Source: CAYQCE01 sp964415885
Lineage (GTDB): Bacteria; Zixibacteria; MSB-5A5; JAABVY01; JAHJOQ01
DNA: 64,000 nt
Direction: 5' to 3'
Assembly (NCBI GenBank): GCA_964415885.1
Contig: CAYQCE010000009.1
Coordinates: 13,182 to 77,181 of the forward strand
Positions 1 through 7,784 of the stretch are shown here, in pieces. The translations under genes and the position numbers were made by a program. The notes beneath the pieces are model-generated. The model was not told the DNA's origin. It searched no databases and saw nothing but the letters and a program-made list of their open reading frames with translations. Within the stretch, counting starts at the first letter, position 1. Every line of letters starts with the position of its first letter.

Positions 1-816
1 TTCGCGCAGGAGCCTATCGAGGGAATTCTCGGATACGATTTCTTCAGCAATTTCATAGTGGAACTTAACTATTTTGACAGCACGGTGACATTTATGGACC
101 AATCGCTCGCGAGTGAGCTATCCGCGGATGATACGATTGCAATTGAAATCGAGACGAATCACCCGATGATCGCGGCTACTATCAACGATTCGATAGTGGG
201 CCGTTTTCGTGTGGATACAGGCAGCATGAATTATGTGGATTTCAACACGCACTTTGTCGCGGAGCACAATCTGATCGAGCGGTCGGAGTCGACTATTCCG
301 GGCGTTAAGATCCACGGTGTCGGCGGCGATGAGCTCGAGACCATCCTCGGGCGCGTTGACAAATTCACCATCGGTGAGTTCACGATTGAGAAACTGCCGT
401 GCGGTTTCTCGACCTCTGAATCGGGGATATTTGCGGCCCAGGCAAACGACGGCAACATCGGGGGAGGAGTGCTCTCCAAGTTCACGTGCACGTTTGATTA
501 TGCCAATGAACGTTTGCTGATCGAGCCAAACGACAATTTCGGCGCAGGCGATGACATGGTCTCGGCGGGAGTCGTTCTCGGCAAAGTGGATGGTACGGTG
601 ATCGTCAGTCAGGTACTGGACGGCTCATCGGCCCACGAGGAAGATATCGCAGTCGGTGACACGGTTCTGACGGTCGACGGACAGGATGTCCGAAACATGG
701 AACTTTTTGAGCTTCACGAGCTTCTAAACGCTGAAGAGAGTGACGAGGTGACACTGGAGATCGCGGGATCAGACGGGACTCGGATTGTAACTTTGAAGAA
801 GAAATCGCTCTTCTGA
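1..816 (+). CDS. Retroviral-type aspartic protease with C-terminal PDZ domain (5' partial)
   Basis: The reading frame is open from base 1, so the gene starts before the window. The first codons spell GILGYDFFSNF, the end of a first aspartic-protease-like domain. A second such domain follows, with the catalytic signature VDTGS near base 215 and the flap-side GVGGDE region after it, and a second exit motif of the G-GVLSKF type near base 470. The last 80 residues form a PDZ domain (VGDTVLTVDG) that probably binds peptide termini. Proteins of this layout are usually exported, but the N-terminus is outside the window, so location is inferred. A tandem protease-like duplication followed by PDZ is common in this family. 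Substrate unknown. Confidence 0.8.
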   Translation, partial: FAQEPIEGILGYDFFSNFIVELNYFDSTVTFMDQSLASELSADDTIAIEIETNHPMIAATINDSIVGRFRVDTGSMNYVDFNTHFVAEHNLIERSESTIPGVKIHGVGGDELETILGRVDKFTIGEFTIEKLPCGFSTSESGIFAAQANDGNIGGGVLSKFTCTFDYANERLLIEPNDNFGAGDDMVSAGVVLGKVDGTVIVSQVLDGSSAHEEDIAVGDTVLTVDGQDVRNMELFELHELLNAEESDEVTLEIAGSDGTRIVTLKKKSLF

Positions 817-901
817 GCCGGGGTTTGATTCAGAATGGACTTTCCGGCGCACTTTTCTATAGAGTTAGTTGCCTGAGATCAACCTCTTCCGAGGAGGAGA
901 A

Positions 902-1579
902 TTGAGAGTCCTTTTTCTTGCTTTTTCACTGACTTGTGTCCTGTCGATGAGTGCATTCGCTCAGTCTGATGAGCAAAACGTGCTCATCGGTAACAAGGGC
1001 AATCAGATGCTCGGTGTGCGCTTCGGGGTACACAGCTTCACTACAAACGAGGAAGGGACTTTCGAAGATCTCGACGTGAACACTTCCACGGATGTGAGTT
1101 TTGCGGCTGAGTTCTATTTTAACTACTTCCTTGTTGACAAGCTGGGAATGGAGTTGTCTCTCGGCAGTGCTCATCGGGGTGAGGTCGTTTTCCGTGATTC
1201 GAATTCGGCCCTGGTATCTTACGGTTCGGCGAATGTCTACCCAATGTCTGTGGGGCTCAAGGCAACGCCACTATCCGGTTGGGTCAGCGACCATTATCAG
1301 CCGTTCTTTCTGATAGGCGGCTCACTCGTCGTAGCGCGTCGGATTTTCGAGACCGGTGACTTGGGTCTGTATGCATACGGTACCGAATCCGAGACAGATT
1401 TCGGATGGTTCTGGGGCGCCGGTTTCGAGTCGTACATTTCGCACAGCATCTGCGTGTCGTCATCTTTCAAGCAGTATTCAATCGACTATTCAGACTATAT
1501 AGCAGGATATAAAGATCACTCGGGCTGGCAAATAATTGTCGGCATCGCATACATCTGGAGACAGATCCAGTTCGATTAG
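902..1579 (+). CDS. Putative outer-membrane beta-barrel protein
   Basis: A 225-residue protein if translation starts at the TTG at 902, which sits just behind a strong GAGGAGG ribosome site (about 890-897); a TTG at 869 is in frame but lacks such a site and would precede the signal peptide. The first 22 residues are a signal peptide ending in SAFAQ. The remainder alternates polar and aromatic residues in short strands typical of an 8- to 10-stranded barrel and ends with a strand rich in aromatic residues. No catalytic motif is seen. It is followed 14 bases later by gapA, but a functional link to glycolysis is not suggested. Porin or OmpA-barrel-like scaffold are both possible. Confidence 0.65.
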   Translation: MRVLFLAFSLTCVLSMSAFAQSDEQNVLIGNKGNQMLGVRFGVHSFTTNEEGTFEDLDVNTSTDVSFAAEFYFNYFLVDKLGMELSLGSAHRGEVVFRDSNSALVSYGSANVYPMSVGLKATPLSGWVSDHYQPFFLIGGSLVVARRIFETGDLGLYAYGTESETDFGWFWGAGFESYISHSICVSSSFKQYSIDYSDYIAGYKDHSGWQIIVGIAYIWRQIQFD

Positions 1580-1593
1580 TCTAAGGAGGAGTA

Positions 1594-2595
1594 ATGGGTT
1601 CCAAGGTTGCTGTTAACGGTTTTGGACGGATAGGACGGCTCGTACTGCGTTCCGCCCTCAAGAAGAAATCGGACCTCGATTTCGTGGCTATCAATGATAT
1701 AACGGATGCCAAAACGCTGGCACATCTTTTCAAGTACGATTCCGTACACGGCATCTATGACGGGGATGTTAAGGCGGACGGCGACGCGATAGTCGTAGAC
1801 GGCAAGAAAATCCCGGTTACCGCGATATTCGAGCCCTCTGAACTGCCGCACAAATCGAATGGTGTCGATATCGTGATCGAGTGCACCGGCAAGTTCCGTG
1901 ATAAGGCCGGCGCTGGCAAGCACATTCAGGCAGGCGCGAAGAAGGTGCTGATTTCGGCCCCCGCCAAGAACCCGGATGGAACTTTCGTGATCGGCGTGAA
2001 CGATGATCAGTATGACAAGTCGAAGCATGACATTATCTCAATCGGCTCGTGCACCACGAACTGCCTCGCTCCGGTGGTCAAGGTCCTCAATGACGAATTC
2101 GGGATCGCGCACGGTGTTATGACAACAATCCACAGCTATACTAACGATCAGCGAATACTCGATCTACCGCACGGGGACCTTCGCAGAGCACGCGCTGCGG
2201 CGATGTCGATGATACCGACCACGACGGGCGCCGCAAAGGCGATCTCGCTCGTGGTGCCGGAAGTTGAGGGCAAGCTGGATGGTCTCTCGATCCGTGTGCC
2301 GACACCGGATGCCTCGCTCGTCGATCTCGTAGCTACGCTCGAGAAGGACGTTACCATAGATTCGGTTAACTCAGCCATGAAGTCCGCGGCAACATCCGGA
2401 CCGCTCGCGCCGGTATTTCAGTACTCGGAGGAGCCGATCGTGTCGACCGATATCATAGGCAATCCAAATTCATCCGTGTTCGATTCCCCGCTCACTATTT
2501 GCATGGCGAAGAGGATGGTCAAAGTGTTTAGCTGGTATGATAACGAGTGGGGTTTCTCCAACCGCATGGTCGACATGATGGAGAAGATGCTGTAG
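1594..2595 (+). CDS. gapA: Glyceraldehyde-3-phosphate dehydrogenase, type I
   Basis: Catalyses the reversible oxidative phosphorylation of glyceraldehyde 3-phosphate to 1,3-bisphosphoglycerate in the cytoplasm. The 333-residue length is standard. Visible are the N-terminal Rossmann motif VNGFGRIGRL, an acidic NAD-selecting ND pair at 34-35, the active-site SCTTNC with catalytic Cys153, the phosphate-binding SMIPTTTGAAKA loop and the C-terminal WYDNEWGFSNRM. An AAGGAGG ribosome site lies just before the ATG. It heads a gapA-pgk-tpiA-secG run in one direction, the classical lower-glycolysis cluster. The acidic ND indicates NAD rather than NADP preference (family knowledge). Confidence 0.98.
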   Translation: MGSKVAVNGFGRIGRLVLRSALKKKSDLDFVAINDITDAKTLAHLFKYDSVHGIYDGDVKADGDAIVVDGKKIPVTAIFEPSELPHKSNGVDIVIECTGKFRDKAGAGKHIQAGAKKVLISAPAKNPDGTFVIGVNDDQYDKSKHDIISIGSCTTNCLAPVVKVLNDEFGIAHGVMTTIHSYTNDQRILDLPHGDLRRARAAAMSMIPTTTGAAKAISLVVPEVEGKLDGLSIRVPTPDASLVDLVATLEKDVTIDSVNSAMKSAATSGPLAPVFQYSEEPIVSTDIIGNPNSSVFDSPLTICMAKRMVKVFSWYDNEWGFSNRMVDMMEKML

Positions 2596-2620
2596 GGAAC
2601 AGAGGCTGCAATTGTGCTTA

Positions 2621-2644
2621 AAGAGCGACGGGATCGTCGCTCTT
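2621..2644 (+). promoter_or_regulatory. Perfect stem-loop between gapA and pgk
   Basis: A 10-base-pair perfect stem (2621-2630 with 2635-2644) with a GGAT tetraloop lies 25 bases after the gapA stop and about 20 bases before pgk. It has no U-tract, so it is more likely an mRNA-processing or 3'-stabilising element than a strong terminator. This would allow gapA and pgk to be expressed at different levels from one transcript. Function is inference. Confidence 0.6.
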
Positions 2645-2666
2645 CCTATATGGAGGTGATCGCTAT

Positions 2667-3860
2667 ATGGAGAAGCTGACAATAGATGATCTCGATCTCG
2701 TGGGGAAAAGGGTTCTCGTTCGGGTCGATTTCAATGTGCCGATCAGGGATGGCAAGGTGGCGGATGACCTCCGAGTCCGGTCGGCGGTGCCCACGATAAA
2801 CAAGATCATCAAGTCCGGTGGATTCCCCGTGCTGATGTCACACCTGGGCCGGCCCAAAGGTGAGCGTGACGACGATTTCAGTCTCGAGCCCGTGGCATCA
2901 TGTCTCGCCGGAATTCTCGGCAGCCCTGTTCGATTCTCGAACGAGTGTATCGGCGAGGATATCGTGGATCAGACGCGGTCGCTGCAAAGCTCGGAGTCAA
3001 TCGTACTCGAAAACCTGCGTTTTCACGAGGGCGAGAAGAAGAACGACCCGAAGTTCGCTGAGGAACTTGCGAAGAACGGCGATCTGTACGTGAACGATGC
3101 TTTCGGAACCGCACACCGTGCGCATGCCTCGACAGTCGGTGTGACGAAACACTTCGATCAGTGCGCGTCCGGATATCTGATCCAGAAAGAGCTGCAGTAT
3201 CTTGTCAACGCTCTCGAAAAGCCGGAACGACCATTCGTCGCTATCCTCGGCGGCGCGAAGATCTCGGGTAAGATTGATGTCATCCGCAATCTGTTCGACA
3301 AGGTCGACTCGATTCTGATCGGCGGTGCGATGGCGTTCACATTCTTCAAGGCCAAAGGCTGGGAAGTCGGAGATTCGCTCGTCGAAGAGGAGCGTGTCGA
3401 TATGGCCGGAGAGATTCTGAGCGAGGCCGAGTCGAAGGGAATAGACCTGGTTCTGCCGGTCGATATCGTTGTTTCGGAGAAGGACGACGGCTCAGCCGAT
3501 GCTGCAACGGTAAGCGCGGACTCGATTCCATCAGGCAAGAAGGGCCTCGATGTCGGAGAGAAAACTCTCGAGCAATTCGAGAAGATTCTGTGTGAATCGA
3601 AAACGGTAGTCTGGAACGGCCCGATGGGGCTTTTCGAAGTCGACAAGTTCGCGAAGGGAACATACGAGATCGCCGAGATATTGTCGCGCATTTCAGGCAA
3701 GGGTGCGATCACGATAGTCGGTGGCGGCGACTCCGCATCGGCAGTGAAAAAAGCCGGAGTTCAGGACAAGATTTCCCACATCTCCACCGGCGGCGGCGCC
3801 AGCCTCGAACTTCTCGAGGGTAAGGAGTTGCCCGGAATCGCGGCGTTGACCGATAAGTAG
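2667..3860 (+). CDS. pgk: Phosphoglycerate kinase
   Basis: Transfers phosphate from 1,3-bisphosphoglycerate to ADP, giving ATP and 3-phosphoglycerate. The 397 residues match the bacterial family length. Seen are the substrate-binding VLVRVDFNVP near residue 20, the SHLGRP motif, ENLRFHEGE, AHRAHAST, the ILGGAKISGKI hinge region, the nucleotide-site WNGPMGLFE and the C-terminal GGGDSASA / STGGGASLELL loops. The start is the ATG at 2667 after a GGAGGTGAT ribosome site. It is followed by tpiA after 32 bases, consistent with one glycolytic transcription unit. Confidence 0.98.
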   Translation: MEKLTIDDLDLVGKRVLVRVDFNVPIRDGKVADDLRVRSAVPTINKIIKSGGFPVLMSHLGRPKGERDDDFSLEPVASCLAGILGSPVRFSNECIGEDIVDQTRSLQSSESIVLENLRFHEGEKKNDPKFAEELAKNGDLYVNDAFGTAHRAHASTVGVTKHFDQCASGYLIQKELQYLVNALEKPERPFVAILGGAKISGKIDVIRNLFDKVDSILIGGAMAFTFFKAKGWEVGDSLVEEERVDMAGEILSEAESKGIDLVLPVDIVVSEKDDGSADAATVSADSIPSGKKGLDVGEKTLEQFEKILCESKTVVWNGPMGLFEVDKFAKGTYEIAEILSRISGKGAITIVGGGDSASAVKKAGVQDKISHISTGGGASLELLEGKELPGIAALTDK

Positions 3861-3892
3861 AGACCAGAATTAAATCCGAACGGGAGTGATGA

Positions 3893-4651
3893 ATGATGCG
3901 ACGATACCTGATTGCCGGTAACTGGAAGATGAATAAAGACCATCGGGAAACTGTCGATCTGATTAATGGTATTAAGGATGGACTCACGCCGGATGAGAAA
4001 TTCGAGGTCCTGGTTTTCCCGCCGTTTACCTCGATTCCAGCCGCTGTCGCTAACGCCGCTGAGACAAGAATCAAGGTCGGTGGCCAGAACATCTGCTGGG
4101 AGAATGAGGGCGCCTTTACTGGCGAAATCAGCGCTCGGATGCTCTTGACAATCGGTTGTGAATACGTTATTTTGGGTCACTCTGAGAGACGGGAGTTTCT
4201 CAAAGAGACCGATAAGGTTGTTTCCAGGAAGGTCAAGATTGCGCTCGATACCGGATTAAAACCGATCGTCTGTATCGGCGAAACGCTTGACCAGAGAGAA
4301 GCAGATAAGACCGAGGAGGTAGTCGGCGGACAACTGGAGGGATCATTTGAAGGAGTGGATAAGGCCGGATTTGACAAATGTGTTATCGCCTACGAACCTG
4401 TCTGGGCGATTGGCACCGGGAAGACGGCGACTCCGGAGATGGCCGAAGATGTTCACCGATTCATACGTGACAAGGTCAAGGAGAAATACGGAGAGGATAG
4501 CGCGGAGAAAGTCAGAGTCCTTTACGGCGGCTCGATGAAACCGTCCAATTCGGCCGACTTGCTGTCGCAACCGGATATCGACGGAGGCCTGATCGGGGGT
4601 GCATCCTTGAAAGCGGAAGATTTCCTGGGAATCATAGCTACTGTTCCATAG
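3893..4651 (+). CDS. tpiA: Triosephosphate isomerase
   Basis: Interconverts dihydroxyacetone phosphate and glyceraldehyde 3-phosphate. The 252-residue TIM barrel carries the catalytic Lys12 in AGNWKMN, the catalytic His in GHSERR, the catalytic Glu in AYEPVWAIGTG (loop 6 follows directly) and the phosphate-binding YGGSMKPSN and GGLIGGASL loops. Two adjacent ATGs make the first residue ambiguous (3893 or 3896). It lies third in the gapA-pgk-tpiA-secG run. Confidence 0.98.
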   Translation: MMRRYLIAGNWKMNKDHRETVDLINGIKDGLTPDEKFEVLVFPPFTSIPAAVANAAETRIKVGGQNICWENEGAFTGEISARMLLTIGCEYVILGHSERREFLKETDKVVSRKVKIALDTGLKPIVCIGETLDQREADKTEEVVGGQLEGSFEGVDKAGFDKCVIAYEPVWAIGTGKTATPEMAEDVHRFIRDKVKEKYGEDSAEKVRVLYGGSMKPSNSADLLSQPDIDGGLIGGASLKAEDFLGIIATVP

Positions 4652-4685
4652 AGCGTCGGAATGACGCAAAGGGAGGATACAAAAG

Positions 4686-5141
4686 TTGTTTACGGTTTTG
4701 ATAACGATACACGTTCTGGTCTCTTTCGGACTGATCATCAGCGTACTGATGCAGTCGGCCAAGGGTGAGGGACTCGCCGGTGCATTCGGCGGGGGCGCAC
4801 TCTCGGGCGCGGTTTTTGGCGGGAGAGGCGCTGCCTCATTCCTGTCCAGAGCCACCACAGTACTGGCAGTCATGTTCATGGGGATGTGTATCCTGCTTAC
4901 GCTCGTGACGGGCGGCGGTCGCACCGGCGGCACGTTCGACGGAACCTCGGCTGTCCAGCAGTCAGTGCAGGGCGGAGCCGAATCTCCAAGGCCCGTATCG
5001 CCTTCCGATATTCCGGCGGTTAATGTCGGTGGGGAGGGCGCAGAGCCGCTGATGCCGAGTGAGACCCCGCAGCAGCAGCAGCCGGGCCAGACCGGTGGGA
5101 CTCCTGCCGAGGAGCCCGCGGGCGAAGGCGGCGGTCAGTAA
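4686..5141 (+). CDS. secG: Preprotein translocase subunit SecG
   Basis: Inner-membrane accessory subunit of the SecYEG export channel. It starts with TTG at 4686 shortly after GGGAGG. Two transmembrane segments (about 1-20 and 56-77) flank the family motif with GEGLAGAFGGG in the cytoplasmic loop. At 151 residues it is longer than usual (75-110) because of a low-complexity tail of about 70 residues rich in Gly, Pro, Gln and Glu, including QQQQ. secG directly after tpiA is a widely conserved neighbourhood. The tail is probably disordered and its role is unknown. Confidence 0.93.
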   Translation: MFTVLITIHVLVSFGLIISVLMQSAKGEGLAGAFGGGALSGAVFGGRGAASFLSRATTVLAVMFMGMCILLTLVTGGGRTGGTFDGTSAVQQSVQGGAESPRPVSPSDIPAVNVGGEGAEPLMPSETPQQQQPGQTGGTPAEEPAGEGGGQ

Positions 5142-5181
5142 TCTGTACGGGCGTGGCAGCACGCGAAAATATCGAGCTCTC

Positions 5182-5263
5182 GCCGAGGTGGTGGAATTGG
5201 TAGACACGCTATCTTGAGGGGGTAGTGAGGCAACTCGTGCGGGTTCAAATCCCGCCCTCGGCA
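5182..5263 (+). tRNA. tRNA-Leu (anticodon GAG)
   Basis: Cloverleaf folded by hand: acceptor GCCGAGG (5182-5188) pairs with CCTCGGC (5256-5262), followed by discriminator A. The anticodon stem CTATC/GGTAG closes loop TTGAGGG with anticodon GAG, reading CUC/CUU. A long class II variable arm is present, as expected for leucine, and the T-arm GCGGG-TTCAAAT-CCCGC is perfect. CCA is not encoded. It lies 40 bases after secG. Confidence 0.96.
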
Positions 5264-5274
5264 TGAAGATATAG

Positions 5275-5301
5275 AGGCCTGCAGTTTCTGCAGGCCTTTT
5301 C
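5275..5301 (+). terminator. Rho-independent terminator after tRNA-Leu(GAG)
   Basis: A perfect 10-base-pair stem (5275-5284 with 5288-5297) closed by a TTT loop and followed by TTTTCG, 12 bases after the tRNA. It probably ends the glycolytic/secG/tRNA transcript. Confidence 0.85.
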
Positions 5302-5418
5302 GTTTGAACAGTCCAGTCGGAACAACCTCGCACCGGTCGGCATTATTATGAAGTGTGATAAGGCTGTCCAGTTTCGGCTGGTGGCATTACGCTGATCTGA
5401 CTCGAAAGGTGGATTGTT

Positions 5419-6141
5419 TTGGCAGATACAAGAACACTCGAAGGCAGGGTAGCTCTGGTTACCGGAGCGGGACGCGGGATCGGAAGGGCCACATGCGAGC
5501 TGTTCGCTGAGCATGGCGCTGACCTCGTGCTCGTATCACGCACGGAGAGTGAACTGGTGGAGACCGCGAAGAAGTGCTCGGCTCACGGCGCGAAGTCACT
5601 CGTGCGCCCAACAGACATATCATCCTCCGACGATGCCGATAACCTGTTCATCGATCTGCTTGCCAGATTTCCGAGGGTCGACATACTTGTAAACAACGCT
5701 GGTATCTTCCACGGCGCACCTATGGAGGAATTTGATCTCGATAAGTTCCGCGAGGTGATGAAGATAAATGTCGAGGCGCCACTTTATCTGTCCCAGAAGA
5801 TGCTGAAGACGGTCGATCCTGAGGTCGGCGGTACGATAGTAAACATATCCTCGTATTCGGGATGTTTCGGCACCTCGAAATTCCCCCGTTTCGGAGCCTA
5901 TAACATGAGCAAATACGCGCTATGGGGTCTGACGGAAATTCTGGCTCTCGAATGCAAAGAGAGGGGTGTGCGCGTTAATCAGGTATCGCCTGCCGGAGTC
6001 GACACTCGGATGTTCCGCGAGGCCGTGGGGGAGGGCGTTACGCCGGGGCTCAAGCCGGAGGATGTCGCCGAGAAGATACTCTACTTTGCGTCCGATGAAT
6101 CGGCACCTGCCACCGGCGAGAATCTCAAGGTGCCCGGATGA
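5419..6141 (+). CDS. Short-chain dehydrogenase/reductase, possible sepiapterin-reductase-like
   Basis: A 240-residue NAD(P)-dependent oxidoreductase of the classical SDR family. Visible are the cofactor motif TGAGRGIG (about residues 16-23), NNAG near residue 93, the catalytic Ser in NISS and YNMSK with Tyr and Lys of the active site. The start is TTG at 5419 after AAAGGTGG. By sequence alone it is only a generic FabG-like SDR. The two genes downstream encode a BH4-type PTPS and FolE2, so reduction of a pterin side chain (the sepiapterin reductase step) is an attractive inference, not shown by the residues themselves. The 86-base gap to the next gene leaves co-transcription likely but unproven. 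Confidence 0.85.
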   Translation: MADTRTLEGRVALVTGAGRGIGRATCELFAEHGADLVLVSRTESELVETAKKCSAHGAKSLVRPTDISSSDDADNLFIDLLARFPRVDILVNNAGIFHGAPMEEFDLDKFREVMKINVEAPLYLSQKMLKTVDPEVGGTIVNISSYSGCFGTSKFPRFGAYNMSKYALWGLTEILALECKERGVRVNQVSPAGVDTRMFREAVGEGVTPGLKPEDVAEKILYFASDESAPATGENLKVPG

Positions 6142-6227
6142 TTGAATATTGGTATCGCCCGGCGATGCAATACGAATGAACCTTTTTTCGGTTTTCGTGT
6201 TTATCCGTAAGGGTATGACGAGGAAAA

Positions 6228-6635
6228 ATGAAGACTACAGTCGTTAGAAGGATGAGGTTTTCGGCCGGTCACAGGCTCTATCGGCCGGAATTGTCCGACG
6301 AGGAGAATTTCAATATCTACGGTCCCTGCTCACACCCGCAGGGCCACGGCCATAATTATGAACTGGAGGTCTATGTCACCGGTGACACGGATCGGAAGAC
6401 CGGTTTTGTCGTGGACCTGAAGAGCCTTAAAGAAATAATACACGAAAATGTAATATCCAAGTTGGATCACAAGAATCTCAACGAGGATGTTGATTTCATG
6501 AAGGGTATGGTTCCTACAACGGAGAACCTCGCCGAGCAGATTTTCCGAATTCTCGATGACAAGCTGGGTGGTGAAAGGCTGACTCGCGTTGTCATACGGG
6601 AGACAGAAAACAATCGCGTAGAGGTAAGCCGTTAG
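6228..6635 (+). CDS. 6-pyruvoyl-tetrahydropterin synthase, eukaryote-like type
   Basis: Converts 7,8-dihydroneopterin triphosphate to 6-pyruvoyl-tetrahydropterin (PTPS) or, in the QueD branch, to carboxytetrahydropterin. The 135-residue protein has zinc ligands His15, His40 and His42 (SAGHRL and GHGHNY), catalytic Cys34 spaced C-x5-HGH, and the C-terminal ETENN. The stretches LSDEEN, GHGHNYELEV, LDHKNLN and TTENLA resemble animal BH4-type PTPS more than short QueD with C-x3-HGH. ATG start behind AGGAAAA. It is followed by folE2 after 15 bases, so the two steps from GTP are encoded together. A queuosine role cannot be excluded, but no queC, queE or queF gene is here. Confidence 0.9.
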   Translation: MKTTVVRRMRFSAGHRLYRPELSDEENFNIYGPCSHPQGHGHNYELEVYVTGDTDRKTGFVVDLKSLKEIIHENVISKLDHKNLNEDVDFMKGMVPTTENLAEQIFRILDDKLGGERLTRVVIRETENNRVEVSR

Positions 6636-6650
6636 ATAGGAGTAATTGAC

Positions 6651-7496
6651 ATGATAGATGTACAGAATCTACCAGACGATCGCAAGATCTACATTGACAA
6701 GGTCGGAATCAAATCGCTCAAGTTTCCGGTTGTCGTTCAGGACAAGAAACACGGCACCCAGAACACGATTGCAGAGGTCAATTTCTACGTTGATCTGCCG
6801 CACAGTTTCAAGGGAACCCACATGAGCAGATTCGTGGAAATTCTCAACGACCATTCCGGGGCGCTGTCGACCGAAAATGTGGGCGAAATTCTCGAGGCCG
6901 CCAAGAAAAAGCTGAAGGCCCTACGGGCGCATCTCGATCTCACGTTCCCGTACTTCATCGAGAAGGAAGCACCGGTAACCGGCTCGAAGGGCGTTATCGA
7001 CTACGAATGTACGATCTCGGCTGCAAGCAACGGCAACGAGAGGGATGATGTCGTGTTGACAGTTCGAGTTCCGGTAACGACTCTCTGTCCGTGCTCGAAA
7101 GAGATATCGGAGTATGGCGCACACAACCAGCGTTCGATCGTGACTGTCTCGGTTCGTCTTAACAGTTTCATTTGGCTCGAGGAACTGATCAAGAACATCG
7201 AGGAGCAGGCCAGTAGCGAGATATTCTCGCTGCTTAAGCGCGAGGACGAGAAGTTCGTGACGGAGACAGCGTACAACAACCCGGCGTTCGTCGAGGATAT
7301 AGTGCGTTCGGTCACGAGTGTTCTTTCCAGCGACCCGCGTATCGATTGGTTCAGCGTTGAGTCGGAGAACCACGAGTCGATCCACAATCACAACGCATAC
7401 GCATTTGTCGAGCGGAATGTAAAGGCGGAGCGCGAGGAGAAGTCTCGTATCGAATCCAGGCGCACTGTCGAGTCGACAGAGACTGTCGGCAAATGA
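6651..7496 (+). CDS. folE2: GTP cyclohydrolase FolE2
   Basis: Converts GTP to 7,8-dihydroneopterin triphosphate, the first step of pterin, folate and queuosine synthesis. The 281-residue length and the motif LCPCSKEISEYGAHNQR, with the family's metal-binding Cys and downstream His, identify the FolE2 (type IB) family, whose known members work with metals other than zinc. The N-terminal half has the family's KVGIKSLKFPV and the C-terminal part has VESENHESIHNH. RBS AGGAG lies before the ATG. It probably supplies substrate to the PTPS encoded just upstream. The last 20 residues are charged and probably disordered. Confidence 0.96.
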   Translation: MIDVQNLPDDRKIYIDKVGIKSLKFPVVVQDKKHGTQNTIAEVNFYVDLPHSFKGTHMSRFVEILNDHSGALSTENVGEILEAAKKKLKALRAHLDLTFPYFIEKEAPVTGSKGVIDYECTISAASNGNERDDVVLTVRVPVTTLCPCSKEISEYGAHNQRSIVTVSVRLNSFIWLEELIKNIEEQASSEIFSLLKREDEKFVTETAYNNPAFVEDIVRSVTSVLSSDPRIDWFSVESENHESIHNHNAYAFVERNVKAEREEKSRIESRRTVESTETVGK

Positions 7497-7505
7497 GATG
7501 TAGTA

Positions 7506-7529
7506 CGGCGGGATCAGCCGGTCCCGCCG
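7506..7529 (+). terminator. Terminator-like hairpin after folE2
   Basis: An 8-base-pair GC-rich stem (7506-7513 with 7522-7529) lies just after the folE2 stop. It has no clear U-tract, so the call is tentative. The remaining roughly 250 bases before aceE hold no gene I can recognise; a small inverted repeat (GTTGC/GCAAC near 7642-7657) might be an operator. Confidence 0.45.
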
Positions 7530-7784
7530 ACTCTTGAAGTACTCCAGTTAACAGCAATCATAACATAGCCTTAACTTCATCGGTGCTTACCCGGCCAATA
7601 TAGTGACACGGCAGGTCCATTATTTCTCGGAACCTGTGGCGGTTGCGAGCGTTGCAACAAATTGATATGGCAACCAGGCGGTCAGATATTTGCTTCATCG
7701 CGCTAATGCATCAAGGATCCCACAAGACTGTCCCCCATATTGATTCGGCATACAATTCCGGAATATTCTTCGAAAGGACCAGTG

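Noticed and set aside
6228..6635. Reading this gene simply as queD
   Set aside because: The C-x5-HGH spacing and flanking blocks look like BH4-type PTPS, and no queuosine genes are near; kept as an alternative only.
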